A stretch of DNA of 64,000 nucleotides from Isoperla grammatica (GCA_945910005.1 OX246746.1:44930210-44994209); one strand, 5' to 3'. Shown: positions 1 to 11,651, numbered from the stretch's first letter. Numbers and translations: made by a program. The notes: a model not told the origin generated them from the sequence alone.

Positions 1-1085
1 AAAAGACAGTGTACCAAAGTATCCAAAAACAGTTCTAAACTTTCCGGCATATGGGGAACGGTGGGTTACAAATGGGGTAAACCCTATACATGTTATGCTC
101 AAAGTAAACAAATAAAATGTATAAATTATTAAATTCAATGTATTATATATTGTGTTGTGCGACCATTTAAATGGGAAAATGTATAATTAACAATTTCAAT
201 GTGTTTAAGGTTACTTAATTCCAAAAATGTTCATTTTATTGTCAAAATCACAATTATCATTAATATTGCTCACTATTTCGACATTTTGGATAGCCCTGGT
301 AAGTGCACTCACAAAAAACCATCTTGGCTAATAAGTAAAAATCAAAAGGTCATGTATCAAAGTATACAAAAACACTTTCAGACCTTCCAATATTGGAGGG
401 GTGGGGGGTTACAGATGGGGCAAACATGATACATTTTAACCTAAAAAATTCACATAAAATGTACATAGAATGTTTTTCTCACCCCTGAAAAATAAAAAAT
501 GCACGTTATCGAGCATTTAAGACGCTTGAGGTTATATACTTACAACTATTTTGATTTATTCTCAGGAATTGCATATAATATTAATATCGATTTGCATGGT
601 GGCACATTTGGACAACCCTGGTAGATGCACCCGCCAAAACCATGTTGGCTAACAAGTGAAAATCAAAAGTACATATACAATAGTAATCAAAACCACTTTT
701 AGACCTTCCATTATTTGAGGGGTGGGGCGTTACAGAGCGGCCAAACTATATAGATTTTCTGCTCGAAATAAAAACAAAACATGAATAGATAACTAGTTTG
801 TGTAACCCTGAAAATCAACAAATTGTATTATTTAGTAGCTTACGTATAAAAGAGTACATCCTTATAAAAATTGTTAATTCTTTGAACTGGCAACATACCT
901 CAATTAATATTTTTATGGTTTTCACAGTACCACATTTGGACACCCCTGGTGGGTGCACCCACCAAAACCATGTTAGCCTACAAGTTAAAATCAAAAGTCA
1001 ATATATCAAAGTACTCAAAACCACTTTCAGACCTTCCGCCCCGGGGGGGGGGGGGGGAGGGGGGGTTATAGCTGGCCCAATGTCT
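1..1085. repeat. Diverged ~330-bp satellite, four partial units
   Basis: A block reading roughly 'atcaaagtactcaaaaccac', followed by 'cagaccttcc', a G-rich run and 'gttacagatggggc', recurs near 6, 350, 672 and 1001, so the period is about 320-345 bp. Each unit also carries a 'catttggacaaccctggt' core (near 285, 606, 930) followed by a 'gtgcacccaccaaaaccatg'-like stretch. The units are only moderately alike, so this is an old tandem array, probably continuing upstream of the window. The last unit holds a G tract at 1041-1068. The 'ttggacacccct' core is also found in the inverted-repeat element at 12215-15488. Confidence 0.75.
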
Positions 1086-1989
1086 ATATACACAGATTGA
1101 ACCCAAGAATGGAAATAATAATACATTTCTCGTCCTTGAAAGCTAAGCGCAATTACAAATATAATAACGTAATAATATAAGATCATAAAAACACACTTAC
1201 GATTGGTAAAGATAATGTAGACCTCGCTCTACGTATTGAGAACCAGAACATTTCTAGAAATGTATTTCCTCGTTGACAAACTGAAGAAATGAGATATATA
1301 GATGGAAACGTCCAAACACGATATTGCTTCGATTCGTTGTAATTTCCAGCTCTGCATAAAGAATATCCAATATTTCAATAGCACGTAATACATCACACAC
1401 TCTATGTGCTGGGGGTGACATAATATTAACATGTATTATTGATACATACATCTACTTCCATGGAGTTCGTTTCTGTTCGAAAGGTTTCTATGACGGAAAG
1501 TTAGCGAAATAAAAACTGTTGAAATGTTGAAGAAAACTTATGTAAAGAAGATGATTGTGTTAGTTCTCGTAAAAATCTCGTGCGAGGATAGATTTCCCAA
1601 GGCGGATAAAAGAAGTCATAGCCTTCCAGGAAAAGAACAATATATTTAAGATTACTTTTTATTCAGAGTGGGAAATTTTAAATTTGTTCATACATCTTCA
1701 ATTTGTTAATGTACAACCACTATACCTGGTCGCATTTATCATATTAGTTTAAATTTAATACGCGTTATTTGAGTTGATCCGTGATCCACTGCAACTAACA
1801 ATGACATGGTTACACACGTTTTGGGTAAAGTATAGTGAGAGCGTACATAGTATTCGTACAATGTGGATAGATTTGTGCGTCCTTTTGATGAATTTTGGGC
1901 TATTGTGGCGCCACGATAACATTTATTTTTGGTTTGGTTCAAAGAAAAACAGTCATTGTCAAAACATGACCGAGACACAATCACATGGT
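1086..1989. other. AT-rich stretch without a recognised gene
   Basis: I see no splice-bounded exon, repeat or RNA gene here. The short open frames (up to about 93 codons) show no family features and overlap each other on both strands. Confidence 0.5.
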
Positions 1990-2178
1990 GATGACATTTG
2001 GAGTTTTACGTCCCATATTTTTGCAACGAGTCTAATCGAGACGGTGAGTTGGTGATTATGAGGATGAAAAAACGCCAAGTATGACATCCATGCCCAAGCC
2101 AGGATTCGAACCTGGAACGCAGAAACCGTGATTTACTAGACCAACGCCTAATCGACCTCGGCCAACTGCGCCGGCGAG
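1990..2178 (-). repeat. tRNA-derived SINE, copy 1
   Basis: Read on the minus strand, the head is tRNA-like: an A-box-like 'ttggccgaggtcgattaggc' is followed about 50 bases later by a B box 'ggttcgaatcctgg'. A shared body ('ggcgttttttc', 'ctcgttgcaaaaatatggga') runs to a tail near 1990. The same head and body, at the same spacing, occur at 10938-11117, so this is a dispersed element and not a tRNA gene. No intact acceptor stem is formed. Confidence 0.85.
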
Positions 2179-2348
2179 ATTCAATCAAAATTGAATATAT
2201 TAGTATGTGTGTAACAAAGTAATAAATATGTGTTTGCGAAGTAAAGCAGTAAATAAATGAGTATACACGGTTTCTATTTAAAACGGATTAAACATTGTGC
2301 CCAAAAGAAGAATATAATAAACATATATGTACCCTAGAAAAGTAGAAT

Positions 2349-2650
2349 AATATTACATGAAAAAAATATATATTTTTAAAAACAACGCTTATATTTAAAT
2401 GCCCTAAAAAGTAAAAAATAAATTTTCGTCCAACAAATTTTTGCCTCACTCGGAAAATAAAAGCGTTGGGCGCTTTCGGTATTGACATAGATTGCAGTAT
2501 TCTGCTGTTTATGCGGGGAAAGCGCCCAACGCTTTTATTTTCCGAGTGAGGCAAAAATTTGTTGGGCGAAAATTTATTTTTTACTTTTTAGTGCATTTAA
2601 ATGTAAGCGTTGTTTTTAAAAAAATATATTTTTTTCATGTAATATTATTT
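2349..2650. mobile_element. Foldback (palindromic) MITE-like domain, copy A
   Basis: About 300 bp that is almost one palindrome. The left arm runs from 'aatattacatgaaaaaaat' through 'cggaaaataaaagcgttggg' and the right arm is its reverse complement, around a central loop of about 40 bases (near 2480-2520). A second copy is at 54943-55243. Both lie just upstream of the same ~147-bp satellite and share the flank 'gtcttaaagaatcttgcaat', so the palindrome and satellite appear to be parts of one element. No coding capacity is seen. Confidence 0.85.
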
Positions 2651-2689
2651 TATATTTTTTAGTCTTAAAGAATCTTGCAATCGAATATA

Positions 2690-3325
2690 TATCAAATATC
2701 GATTGATTAATTAATAATGATGGTTTAATTGATTATTTAGTGAACATGACAATTGATTCATGTATTGTCATTAAGAATACGTCTGTGTGAAAACTTTCAG
2801 CTCAATTCGACGTTCGAAAGTGGGTTAAACATCGATTCCCATATAAAACATTAATTAATTATGATGAATTAATTGATTATTTAGTTAATATGACAATTGA
2901 TTCGTGTATTGTCATTAAGAACACGTCTGTGTGAAAACGTTTAACTCGATTTGACGTTGGGAAGTGGGATAAACATCGATCCATTTAAAACATCAATTAA
3001 TTAATTATGATGAATTATTTGATTATTTAGTTAATATGACAATTGATTCGTGTGAAATCATTGAGAATACGTCTGTGTAAAAACTTTCAACTCGATTTGA
3101 CATTGGAAAGTGGGTTGTACATCGATTTTCATATAAAACATTAATTTATTAATTATGATAAATTTATTGACGATTTAGTAAATATGACAATTGATTCCTG
3201 TATTGTCATCAAGAATACGTCTGTGTAAAAAATTTCAGTTTGATCGGACGTCTAGAAGTAGGTGAAATATCGATTCAAAGATTCCGTCCAGACAAACAAG
3301 GCAAGTTAATATAAGCGTTGTAATA
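2690..3325. repeat. ~147-bp satellite array, copy A (about four units)
   Basis: 'atgacaattgattc' recurs near 2747, 2890, 3034 and 3184, followed each time by 'acgtctgtgt', 'tcgatt.gacgtt' and 'atcgattcccatataaaaca'. The array ends in a unique tail, 'gacaaacaaggcaagttaat' then 'ataagcgttgtaata', which also ends the array at 56280-57615. The tail contains the reverse complement of 'acaacgcttatatt' found in the left palindrome arm, which suggests terminal inverted repeats of one composite element. Confidence 0.85.
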
Positions 3326-5160
3326 ATAAAAAGAAGTACTAATTGTGTAAAGATAAACACAGATCTAGATTAAGACTGTAGGAAACCAAAACCAAAATTA
3401 TGACATGCATTTTCTTTCTACATCAATTTGCCAAACTAATACATTGAGCATTGCTTCGGGTTTCCGATGAATGAACACGAACATGAACAGTGAAAATATA
3501 ACAGTTCTCGCATAGCAGTGCTTGAAGTACCGCTGTACAAGTCAGCAAGTCAGCGACGCAAGATTCTAGGCCCAACGGAAGTATTCGCATAGGTTATACC
3601 GATCTCAGGTCATTGTCTACTGCCCCTTTCAACTGCGCCAATTGAAAGACAATCAACAGATACCTGGCGTTCTTTCACATTTTGTAAATGCATGGTTCGG
3701 CTAAGTCGAGTGCACAGGCGGTTCGGCCACACCCACCATTACAGGTAACCAACGGAAGGTTTTAAAGCATCCCCAATGGACCTCCTTAGACTAGATGGTA
3801 GGAATTAGCAAAGTAGAAAATTAGTTGTCACCTTGGACTCGGCTTTGTCGTAAGTATCAGAATACTTTCGTTGGGGCCACTATAGCCCTAAACTTTGGCC
3901 GTGGCAAAGCTGAGAACGCCGCAGGGTATTTGTTTCACTGCATTTATAATAAGTTGTTTGTATACAGCCCCAGTGCGACTCCAGTTGCCTGGGACAAGCG
4001 GAGGAGGTTGATCGTGAAAAGCAGGGGATCTATAACCCGACTGGTGCCTATTATAAGACCTATTACAATCTGAAGAATATCAGAGTTATAGGTCTTATGA
4101 TAGGTGCAAGGGGTACAATCCCCGGCTTTTTCGAGGATTTCCGGAAGACGTTCAAATTACCATCAAGTCTCACCGAAGAAATTGTTCTGGCCGTATTCCG
4201 ATGGTCTATTTTCATCTTTAGGCACCATTTGTATTCTTAATTTTGTTTAGTTTATATATAAATTGTGTTTTGTAATAAGTGTTTTGTACAAGTGTCATTT
4301 GTTTCAATTTTCGTTTTGATATAAATTGTTTGTTATTCTGTGTCTTACGGCAACAGCTATGGGCGCAGAAACCAATAAAGGTTGTTATTATTAATATAAT
4401 CGTTTGTTTGTTGTGTGGACGCCAATTATTTGACTGAATGTTGGCTCTCCAAGAAATGTGCGCATGGTTGTACTTCTGTTGTGGCTTCCGGTAATGAATT
4501 CAGGGATTTTGTCTCATGTTTGTGCTAGACAGGTAGTGGGGTGTACATCATGTGTGAAATGCCAAGATCGACGAATGATCGACTGATTTTCTTGTTCTCA
4601 ACTAAGCCACGGACCAACTGTAGCTATATATAACCGCCTAACAGAAGCAGCCAATCAGAGAAGACATGACAAACAGCCCCGGGCACACACAGCCTTATTA
4701 GCTGAACACCAGACGGTCATTATACGCGTAGGCGTTTCCTGACTTTTGCTACAAACTTGGTACGGAATATTTAGCTGCATTCGGCATGTTCAAAGTTTTA
4801 CTGTCGTTAGAGAATATAACTAATTAAATTACTTTCTTTCTTTACAGACTTCCGCTTATAGAATCTATATAGATAATTAATATAAAATATGTCCAATGAT
4901 AGAATCTATTATAGATACTGTTTGGTTGGATCAAATGTGTGCTTTTCGTTTTTTGGCCACCATGGATCTTATAGAACCAATTCGTTACGTCTTAATTAAT
5001 TTTTGTATACACATTCACAACAGTAGAAACTTGTAAACAACTGCGTGTAAAATATAAACCTTACTCGTAATTTTACGAACTTGCTCTATCTTGATTATAC
5101 AGGTATTTAATCCAAATCCAGCTTTATGGATAATGTTTAGAGATACAGCCATATTGTAAC
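3326..5160. other. No gene recognised; possible LINE 3' tail near 4150-4400
   Basis: I see no supported exon. A 20-bp inverted pair ('cctattataagacctat' / 'ataggtcttatgatagg') sits at 4048-4105. Near 4310-4395 the sequence runs 'gggcgcagaaaccaataaag' into 'gttgttattattaat', a form typical of the 3' end of CR1/L2-like non-LTR retrotransposons. That assignment is weak because no reverse-transcriptase sequence is present. Confidence 0.35.
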
Positions 5161-5212
5161 ACAAGTTTGCAATGACTGATAGTGATAGCTACCCAGATCC
5201 TCCGGCTCTGCG

Positions 5213-5388
5213 TGCCAGCGTACCGGCGTACCGGCGTACTTGCATTCCGGCGTACCGGCGTACCGGCGTACCGGCGTACAGGCGTAGCGGCGTACCGGCG
5301 TACCGGCGTACTTGCATTCCGGCGTACCGGCGTACCGGCGTACCGGCGTACAGGCGTAGCGGCGTACCGGCGTACCGGCGTACCGGTG
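5213..5388. repeat. 8-bp minisatellite with 72-bp higher-order unit
   Basis: The base unit is 'ggcgtacc' with variants. The distinctive variant 'cttgcattcc' occurs at about 5239 and 5311, giving a 72-bp higher-order period (nine base units). All frames stay open over it, which explains the YRRTGVPA-like open frames; these are not considered genes. Confidence 0.9.
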
Positions 5389-5828
5389 GGTGTGTGCTTG
5401 TCAATTAAGCTACTGGAAATGCGGAAACAAAGAAAAACCTCAACTTAATTGAAAATAGTTGTCTTGTGATTGTTGCCTCCCAATCCTAGACAATGGACGC
5501 ACGTTAGCTTGAGTAGCAAGAGCGCCGGTGTAACAGGGAAATAAGACTGGGGGTTAACCACCCCTAGGGCTCGTGTATCCCCCTCTGCTTCTATTGGGGG
5601 TAACTGATCCCTGGTTGGGGTATTTGTACCCTAGAGCTGGTTTACCGGGGGGTAAGTGAACTCGGGGGTAAGCGATCCCTGGGACACCTGTACATAAAGC
5701 CCAAGGTTCTTGGTTTGATCTCCGTCGGGGCAAACATTTATTACAATCTTTATTTCTCTTTTGCAAAATATGAGAATATATTGTAGGGGATATAGATCCG
5801 ATTTCTTACCACGACATAACATACGTCT

Positions 5829-5882
5829 AGTTTAGTTTAGTTTAGTTTAGTTAGTTTAGTTAAGCATAGTTTAGTTTAGTTA
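5829..5882. repeat. TAGTT-type pentanucleotide repeat
   Basis: Imperfect 'tagtttagtttagtttag' tract. It resembles telomeric repeats only superficially, since the unit is not TTAGGG or TTAGG. Confidence 0.8.
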
Positions 5883-6471
5883 ATTATTATTGATTTTATT
5901 CATTCTTCTCGCCACAAGACAAGTTTATGTAAGAGCGCGAATTGTTACACCACCGGAAATACGTGAATCCAATTTCTGAGCACACGCTCCGATTCTTGGC
6001 TGTGGGTGTTGAATTTTGATAACTAGAAGGTTACCTCACTGTTACAGAACATTGTGGGCGATCAGAGCAACGACTCAAAAGCTACAATCACCATAGAAAC
6101 ACTTGTTACGGGGGACGAAGGGTCGGTATCAAACACGTTTTGAGTTTTAAACAAAAAATAAACGGCAGAAAGTGAGAATGTCGATAAAGGTTGTTTATTC
6201 AATTTCTCAAGTCTGCTCACTCACAATGCACTTTCCTGTTCCCATTGTGAGGCCAACGACTTTATTTGCTCGTCACTGTCATCAGCCTTTATGCGCGATA
6301 TACCCTCTTTCATGATCTTATTTCAATAAACAAAAACTTAAAAATGTAAAATTTCCATAAAAATAAAACAAACAGTTTTCGTGTAGCGAAGGGGAGTATT
6401 TACGTTCAAACGTAGTTTTAAAACGAGGTTTTACATTTGGGAGTTTAAACACCTTTTCCCATCCATACAAG

Positions 6472-6716
6472 CATTGAGTTTAGTTTATTAGTGTAGGGTA
6501 AAGGCCCAGCGCCCATTGGCGACTGTCTACCCAAAAATCTCCCGCGGACGCTTAGAAGTACGGGGGACAGCCGCTAGATGCCGCCACAGGTACCCATTGA
6601 TTAGCACGTGCTGATGTGGCGGCATCTAGCGGCTCTCCCCCATACTTCTAGCGTCCGCGGGAGATTTATGGGTATAGACAGTCGCCAATGAGCGCTGGAC
6701 ACTAACAAACTCAATG
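6472..6716. mobile_element. Foldback MITE (245 bp)
   Basis: The ends are inverted repeats ('cattgagttt' near 6472 and its complement ending at 6716). The whole element folds back: 'attggcgactgtctaccca', 'ctcccgcggacgct' and 'gatgccgccaca' each recur inverted around a short loop near 6600. It has no coding capacity. Superfamily is not assigned. Confidence 0.85.
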
Positions 6717-6837
6717 ATACTATAGTCACTATACTCGCTACAAGCGTTGAGTAATGTAGGGACTAGTTCGTCCGAAGCCGAAGCTCTGAAGGATATTCCC
6801 TGGTGATTGATACATAAAGCTAGGAGCGTCACGTGGC

Positions 6838-6938
6838 AGATGTGACGTAGCATGTGTGACGTAGCACGTGTGACGTAGCACGTGTGACGTAGCACGTGTG
6901 ACGTAGCACGTGTGACGTAGCACGTGTGACGTAGCCAG
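6838..6938. repeat. 14-bp minisatellite containing CACGTG and TGACGTA
   Basis: Unit 'gtgtgacgtagcac', about seven copies, nearly perfect. Each junction creates a CACGTG E-box core and each unit a TGACG half-site of a cAMP-response-type element. Whether this is regulatory is unknown. Confidence 0.9.
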
Positions 6939-7726
6939 CTACTTGTCGGGCGTTCGCTCAAACATCTGACACCACCGAGGCTTAGGGACCGAGCTCACTC
7001 AATTCAGGTTCTTTTATTGATATCTTCAGAACGCGTCCAGATATTGGAAAAGTGATTCTTACCTGGGATTTGGGGTTTTATCAGCTTAGCAGTGGATTCA
7101 AAAACTTTCAAAAATTGTAATGGTTACAATTGTCATTTCGGTAATTAATCATAAATTATCGAATTAAATTACAGAAATAACTTTCGTAACCATTACAACA
7201 TTTGAAATGTATGTCATTCTTTAATTAATTAATTAATTACAGAAATAACTTCCTAACAATTACAATATCTGAGAGTTATAAAATTCAGGATTTAGCTGAT
7301 AAAAAAATATAATCCCTAATATATGAATCAGTTTTTCAATATATTGAAGCGTTCTTAATAAAATGCCGTGGTTTAATATTGCAAGCTACCCGGTTGTCGT
7401 TAAAGCTCCTCTACACAAGGGCACAGCAATGTTTATTGCCAACAAGAGCAATGTTTTATAAGCAACGCATTAGCCGTCCTGTAAACGGTTCAGCAATACG
7501 TTGCTGAAATTATCTAAAGGAAATGAACGAAATAATGGCGAGTACGTCTTAAAACTCAAATAAACAAAAGTTTGATTTAAGCTTCCATAAAAAAGGTCCT
7601 CACACATTACATTATTGCATCATTTTTATTGTAAACTCTTTATATATATCTCTTGGAGGCGCAAATGATATGTTATCTTGAAAAATAATTCATTTTAGAT
7701 CCTATGAAGAATTGAGTGATAATCCT

Positions 7727-8226
7727 ACGCCATGATTGGTTCTCATTGCCAGTTAGTAGACATGTAACATCATACGGTTCACCCATTGGTTGACTAGCGA
7801 TGTGAATCTACGCCATGATTGGTTCTCGCTGTCAGTTGGTAGACATGTAACATCATACGGTTAACCCATTGGTTGACTAGCGATGTGAATCAACGCCATG
7901 ATTGGTTCTCGCTGTCAGTTGGTAGACATGTAACATCATACGGTTAACCCATTGGTTGACTAGCGATGTGAATCAACGCCATGATTGGTTCTCGTTGTCA
8001 GTTGGTAGATATGAGACATTATACGGTTCACCCATTGGTTGACTAGCGATGTGAATCTACGCCATGATTGGTTCTCGTTGTCAGTTGATAGATATGAGAC
8101 ATCATACGGTTCACCCATTGGTTGACTAGCGATGTGAATCTACGCCATGATTGGTTCTCGTTGTCAGTTGGTAGACACGTAACATCGTACGGTTCACCCA
8201 TTGGTTGACTAGCGATGTGAATCTAC
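7727..8226. repeat. 83-bp minisatellite, six units
   Basis: Units start with 'acgccatgattggttctc' at 7727, 7810, 7893, 7976, 8059 and 8142. Each carries two ATTGG (inverted CCAAT) pentamers, in 'gattggttc' and 'ccattggttgac'. Copies are over 90% alike by eye, so the array is recent. Confidence 0.9.
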
Positions 8227-9817
8227 CAAAGAATACATGTTTGTTTATAAATCAATTGCGATAATAAAAGGGCTTTTCCTTGGTATTAATGCTTTATCAA
8301 AAAAAAAAATTAAAAACAAATAATACAAATATGGAAAGTCAAAAAATAAAAATAAAAATAAAGTAAGACAATTTTTTTTTGTAATAATTTCACTAAGAAT
8401 AGAAATAAAAAAATACATAAAGACATCTACCAAGTCCTTGGTTTTGCACACGATCATAATAGTATACACGTAAAAATAAATAATATTGTACACATTTTTT
8501 TATGTGTGAAGTGATGGTTCATTACAAATGTTCAAATACTTCGATTATCTTTCTGTTCAATTATTCGGTCACTAAGGCGATGAAAGTTGTATTCGTGTGT
8601 GACGAAAACTAAGCTGAGAACAGGCAGTAATGTGTTGAAATACTACAGAAGGGAGTAACGTATTGTAGCTGTAGCTGAATTCTAGGAAATTATTTTACAC
8701 CACTACATAAAAATTAATGAAAGTGAGATATGAGCTAACTGGAGTAATATCTCAACGCGGTTTAGAGTCTAGCAGACTTCTGTCAGCGCGAAGCATATTA
8801 TAAGGAAATATCGGCCAGTCCTATCGACCCGAACATATTTTGATTGTCTTACTCGGAAGCCAAGTTCATGGCCAATTCACGCCTTGAAAGGTTAAAACAC
8901 TTAACTGATATTACCCGGAACATTAAGTGAAATAACCATACAAACGACTATGTAATTTATATCGTTCAAAGCCCACGAACTTAAAACAGGATTTCACTAT
9001 CGTGAAAATAGACAATTCTACAAATATGAACCGACTAACTTAATCTGAAAATGTGTACACACATACATCAATACCTAATGTTCACATAGTATTTTTCAAA
9101 ATTTGTTTGGCAATTTTTTGAACACATTTCATTTCAGTGCATTAATTATTATCTAGTGCGATAGGGTTTGTATAATTTAGAAAGTAAAAATACAAAAACA
9201 TATTCATATATTTGGTAATGTAATTATATACAGTTAACATTATGTGTACCGATTTTGGTAAACCATGGATATCTCGCAAAAAGGGGTTAGGTAAAAAAAA
9301 AATTTGCTTGTTTGGTAAACAATTTGTACACATAGATTTTTATTCGATAACCGACACGTGAAATTTGAAATATCCAAATTTTATATAATGCATGTAAATA
9401 CGTGAGCGTGTGTGCGTGTACGTGTTGATGTGCCAATGTATGTTTAGTTGTATATAGTCGCCACGGCGTATCTTGCAAGGTGCTTTCGTTCTTAGCTGAG
9501 AGACGTCATGTGACAATACCAACCTAAATCTAGTGGCAACTCGTTCTCCGGTATTCTATCAACGCGTGGTCTGTTGGTATGTGTTGACAGGGCACATTCC
9601 AAGCCCGGCTAGTCCACTCAACAAGCAGGTATCGAAAAATCATGCGCGGTAAAAAGAAAGAAAGAAAGAAAAAAAGACAGCGTGGAGCAAGCGTATCTCC
9701 TGTGAGAATTCTTCAGCTGTTGCGAAAGCAACTTGCAAGATAGCTTGTAGTCACTTTATTAGTATAGTCGATGTGAAGGGATATAACAGTAATTCGTATT
9801 TTTGTTTTTCTCAACAG
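8227..9817. other. No gene recognised; probable intronic or upstream DNA
   Basis: AT-rich sequence with short A/T and AAAGA runs (9652-9675). No exon with matching splice signals was found before the exon at 9818, so the 5' part of that gene is either further upstream or not visible to me. Confidence 0.5.
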
Positions 9818-9863
9818 AACATTAATGAAGTGAAACAACTGGAAGATCTGAAGAATTCTTTTG
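9818..9863 (+). CDS. Exon 1 seen of a split host gene
   Basis: A 46-base exon bounded by a pyrimidine-rich acceptor (tttgtttttctcaacag) and a strong donor (gtaagta). Only one frame is open and it reads NINEVKQLEDLKNSF plus one base, so the exon ends in phase 1. The next exon, 88 bases downstream, begins in the matching phase, giving a G-K junction. Sequence content suggests a helical segment rich in K, E, D and L. I do not recognise the protein. The initiator exon is not seen; exons of the same gene appear to continue to 45.6 kb. Confidence is limited because the exon is very short. Confidence 0.5.
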
Positions 9864-9950
9864 GTAAGTAAATAAAAGTGTCTGGAAAAATAGCCTTCAA
9901 TAAAATGATGGCGCGCAAAACACGTCTTCACGTTTCCGTTTTGTTTGTAG

Positions 9951-10384
9951 GCAAAACCTTCTCCGTGTTGAAGTCTCACAACATCGAAACTACTGATGTT
10001 AACGGCCACCAGGAATCCCATGGTGAGATGGAGGAGCAAGGTAAGTCTCACAGCATCGAAACTACTGATGTTAACGGCCACCAGGAATCCCATGGTGAGA
10101 TGGAGGAGCAAGGTAAGTCTCACAGCATCGAAACTACTGATGTTAACGGCCACCAGGAATCCCATGGTGAGATGGAGGAGCAAGGTAAGTCTAACAGCAT
10201 CGAAACTACTGATGTTAACGGCCACCAGGAATCCCATGGTGAGATGGAGGAGCAAGGTAAGTCTCACAGCATCGAAACTACTGATGTTAACGGCCACCAG
10301 GAATCCCATGGTGAGATGGAGGAGCAAGGTAAGTCTAACAGCATCGAAACTACTGATGTTAAAACGGCCACCAGGTTTGATTGA
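9951..10384 (+). CDS. Host exon 2 with 72-bp tandem repeat and repeated splice donors
   Basis: Acceptor 'ccgttttgtttgtag' at 9936-9950. The open frame reads KTFSVLKSHNIETTDVNGHQ and then repeats a 24-residue unit (SHSIETTDVNG, HQESHGEMEEQGK). Five complete 72-bp units end in 'gagcaag|gtaagt', so a consensus donor occurs after 10040, 10112, 10184, 10256 and 10328. Each use would add exactly 24 residues and keep phase 1, which matches the exon at 33994. If none were used, the frame would stop at about 10384. The unit is acidic and lacks hydrophobic stretches, so it is likely disordered. Which donor is used cannot be told from sequence. The antisense open frame over the array is a shadow. Confidence 0.6.
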
Positions 10385-10404
10385 TGATTATTTCCCTAAA
10401 TTAC

Positions 10405-10565
10405 TAAGGAAATAACTATCACAGTCATACAGATCATTATATTAGATACATCTATCATTCAGTCTGTAGGGCTTACAAAACCACAGCGTTATGATTTCTC
10501 AGATTTTCGATTTTGTGTTTCAATCTTGATATAAATTTTCTGCGGTTCTTGACGTAGAGGTATCC
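10405..10565. repeat. Single-arm copy of the 19.7-20.1 kb foldback family
   Basis: The order 'atcacagtcata', 'ttagataca', 'tctgtagg', 'aaaccacagc', 'ctcagattttcgatttt', 'cttgacgta' matches the right arm of the foldback at 19744-20103. Only one arm is present here. Confidence 0.7.
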
Positions 10566-10937
10566 TTCGCTCTCAACATGTACAAGTACTGTAGGCAACA
10601 ATACTGAACACAAAAAACAATATAGCGAGAGATGTTTTGTGTTTACTGAAACTGCAAGGTGGGAAGGCTAGAATGGTGTCTTGTTGCTGTGCATGGCGAG
10701 CTAGTTATAGCTGGGAATCCCCCTTCCAAGGCTGCGTGACTCATTACTTAGCTTCCCGAGAGAGCCATCGCGTGAACGAGTCGCTTCTCAACAATGCGCA
10801 CCTGCCTCCCTTCCTAACTATCCACACACCTCACAGTTCGGCAACTACATGACTCACACATCTATAAACCACAACCCTCTTGTCCAAACGGAATATCTAA
10901 TATTTATAATTACTTCAAAAATGTAAGCGTAGGTCAA

Positions 10938-11117
10938 ATGATGATATTTGTGGTTTTACATCCCATATTTTTGCAACGAGGCTCGAGATGAGTTGTAATA
11001 TGAGTACGAAAAAACGCCATATGACATCCATGGCCAAGCCAGGATTCGAACCTGGAACGCAGAGACCGCGGTTTACTAGACCAACGCCTAATCGACCTCG
11101 GCCAACTGCGTCGGCTT
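10938..11117 (-). repeat. tRNA-derived SINE, copy 2
   Basis: Same head, body and tail as the copy at 1990-2178, on the same strand. The B box reads 'ggttcgaatcctggct' on the minus strand, and the tail is 'ctcgttgcaaaaatatggga' followed by 'tgtaaaacca'. The two copies differ by scattered substitutions and a few small indels. Confidence 0.85.
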
Positions 11118-11239
11118 GCATAGATCAATTGGTCAATATGGTAATACTTATTTTGATTTGCGTCTACATTATGGCAGTCAAACTATTCGGGACGATGTGG
11201 AGTGGTAGATGACGATGAAAGTCAATTAAAAAAACAAAA

Positions 11240-11375
11240 CAATGTAAGGCGGGATTCGAACCCGGACTGGGTTCGAATCCCAGAATCCGGTGGCATATAG
11301 GCTACGCTTAGAACCTGCGGCCCATAGCGCGGGTGCCGTGTAAACCAATGGATCATCTGCACTCCTATGGGTCCA
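11240..11375 (-). repeat. tRNA-like SINE fragment with two opposed T-arm sequences
   Basis: 'gggattcgaaccc' and 'gggttcgaatccc' lie head to head with five bases between them, so both strands carry a B-box-like T arm and the pair forms a hairpin. Upstream on the minus strand, 'gatccattggtttacacggc' and 'cgcgctatgggccgc' resemble decayed tRNA D and anticodon regions. It is not an intact tRNA gene. Confidence 0.5.
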
Positions 11376-11651
11376 TCCATAAATATGGACTTATTGACCG
11401 GAACTGTTTAGCAATACGCTAACCCGTTACTATTAGTTGTGACCTAAATTGTCTCCAACTTGTTTAGAAAGTTGGCTGCAGAGGGATTAGTTCTAATGAA
11501 ACCAATCGGTGGTAAAACTAAACAACAATTTTTATTTTTATTTCGGTGTTATTTGAAATTTCCCTTGCGATAAGTTGAGAACGGTGCATTTCAATACATA
11601 CGCTTTGTAAGTAAATACATTCGCTATGTCGAGTTTCATTTTATTTTATGT

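Noticed and set aside
3825..4073. 82-codon frame MSPWTRLCRK...
   Set aside because: No splice signals, no domain and no similarity that I recognise; probably part of an old repeat.
5829..5882. Interstitial telomere repeat
   Set aside because: The unit is TAGTT-like, not TTAGGG or TTAGG.
7727..8226. CRISPR-like regular repeats (also 16242-16438)
   Set aside because: Units are head-to-tail with no unique spacers, and the context is eukaryotic.
9713..10327. 204-codon minus-strand frame with a 24-residue hydrophobic repeat
   Set aside because: Antisense shadow of the 72-bp repeat in host exon 2; the plus strand has the splice signals and phase agreement.
11029..11118. Functional tRNA gene on the minus strand
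   Set aside because: A and B boxes are present, but no paired acceptor stem; the same head with the same non-tRNA body is repeated at 1990-2178, so it is a SINE.
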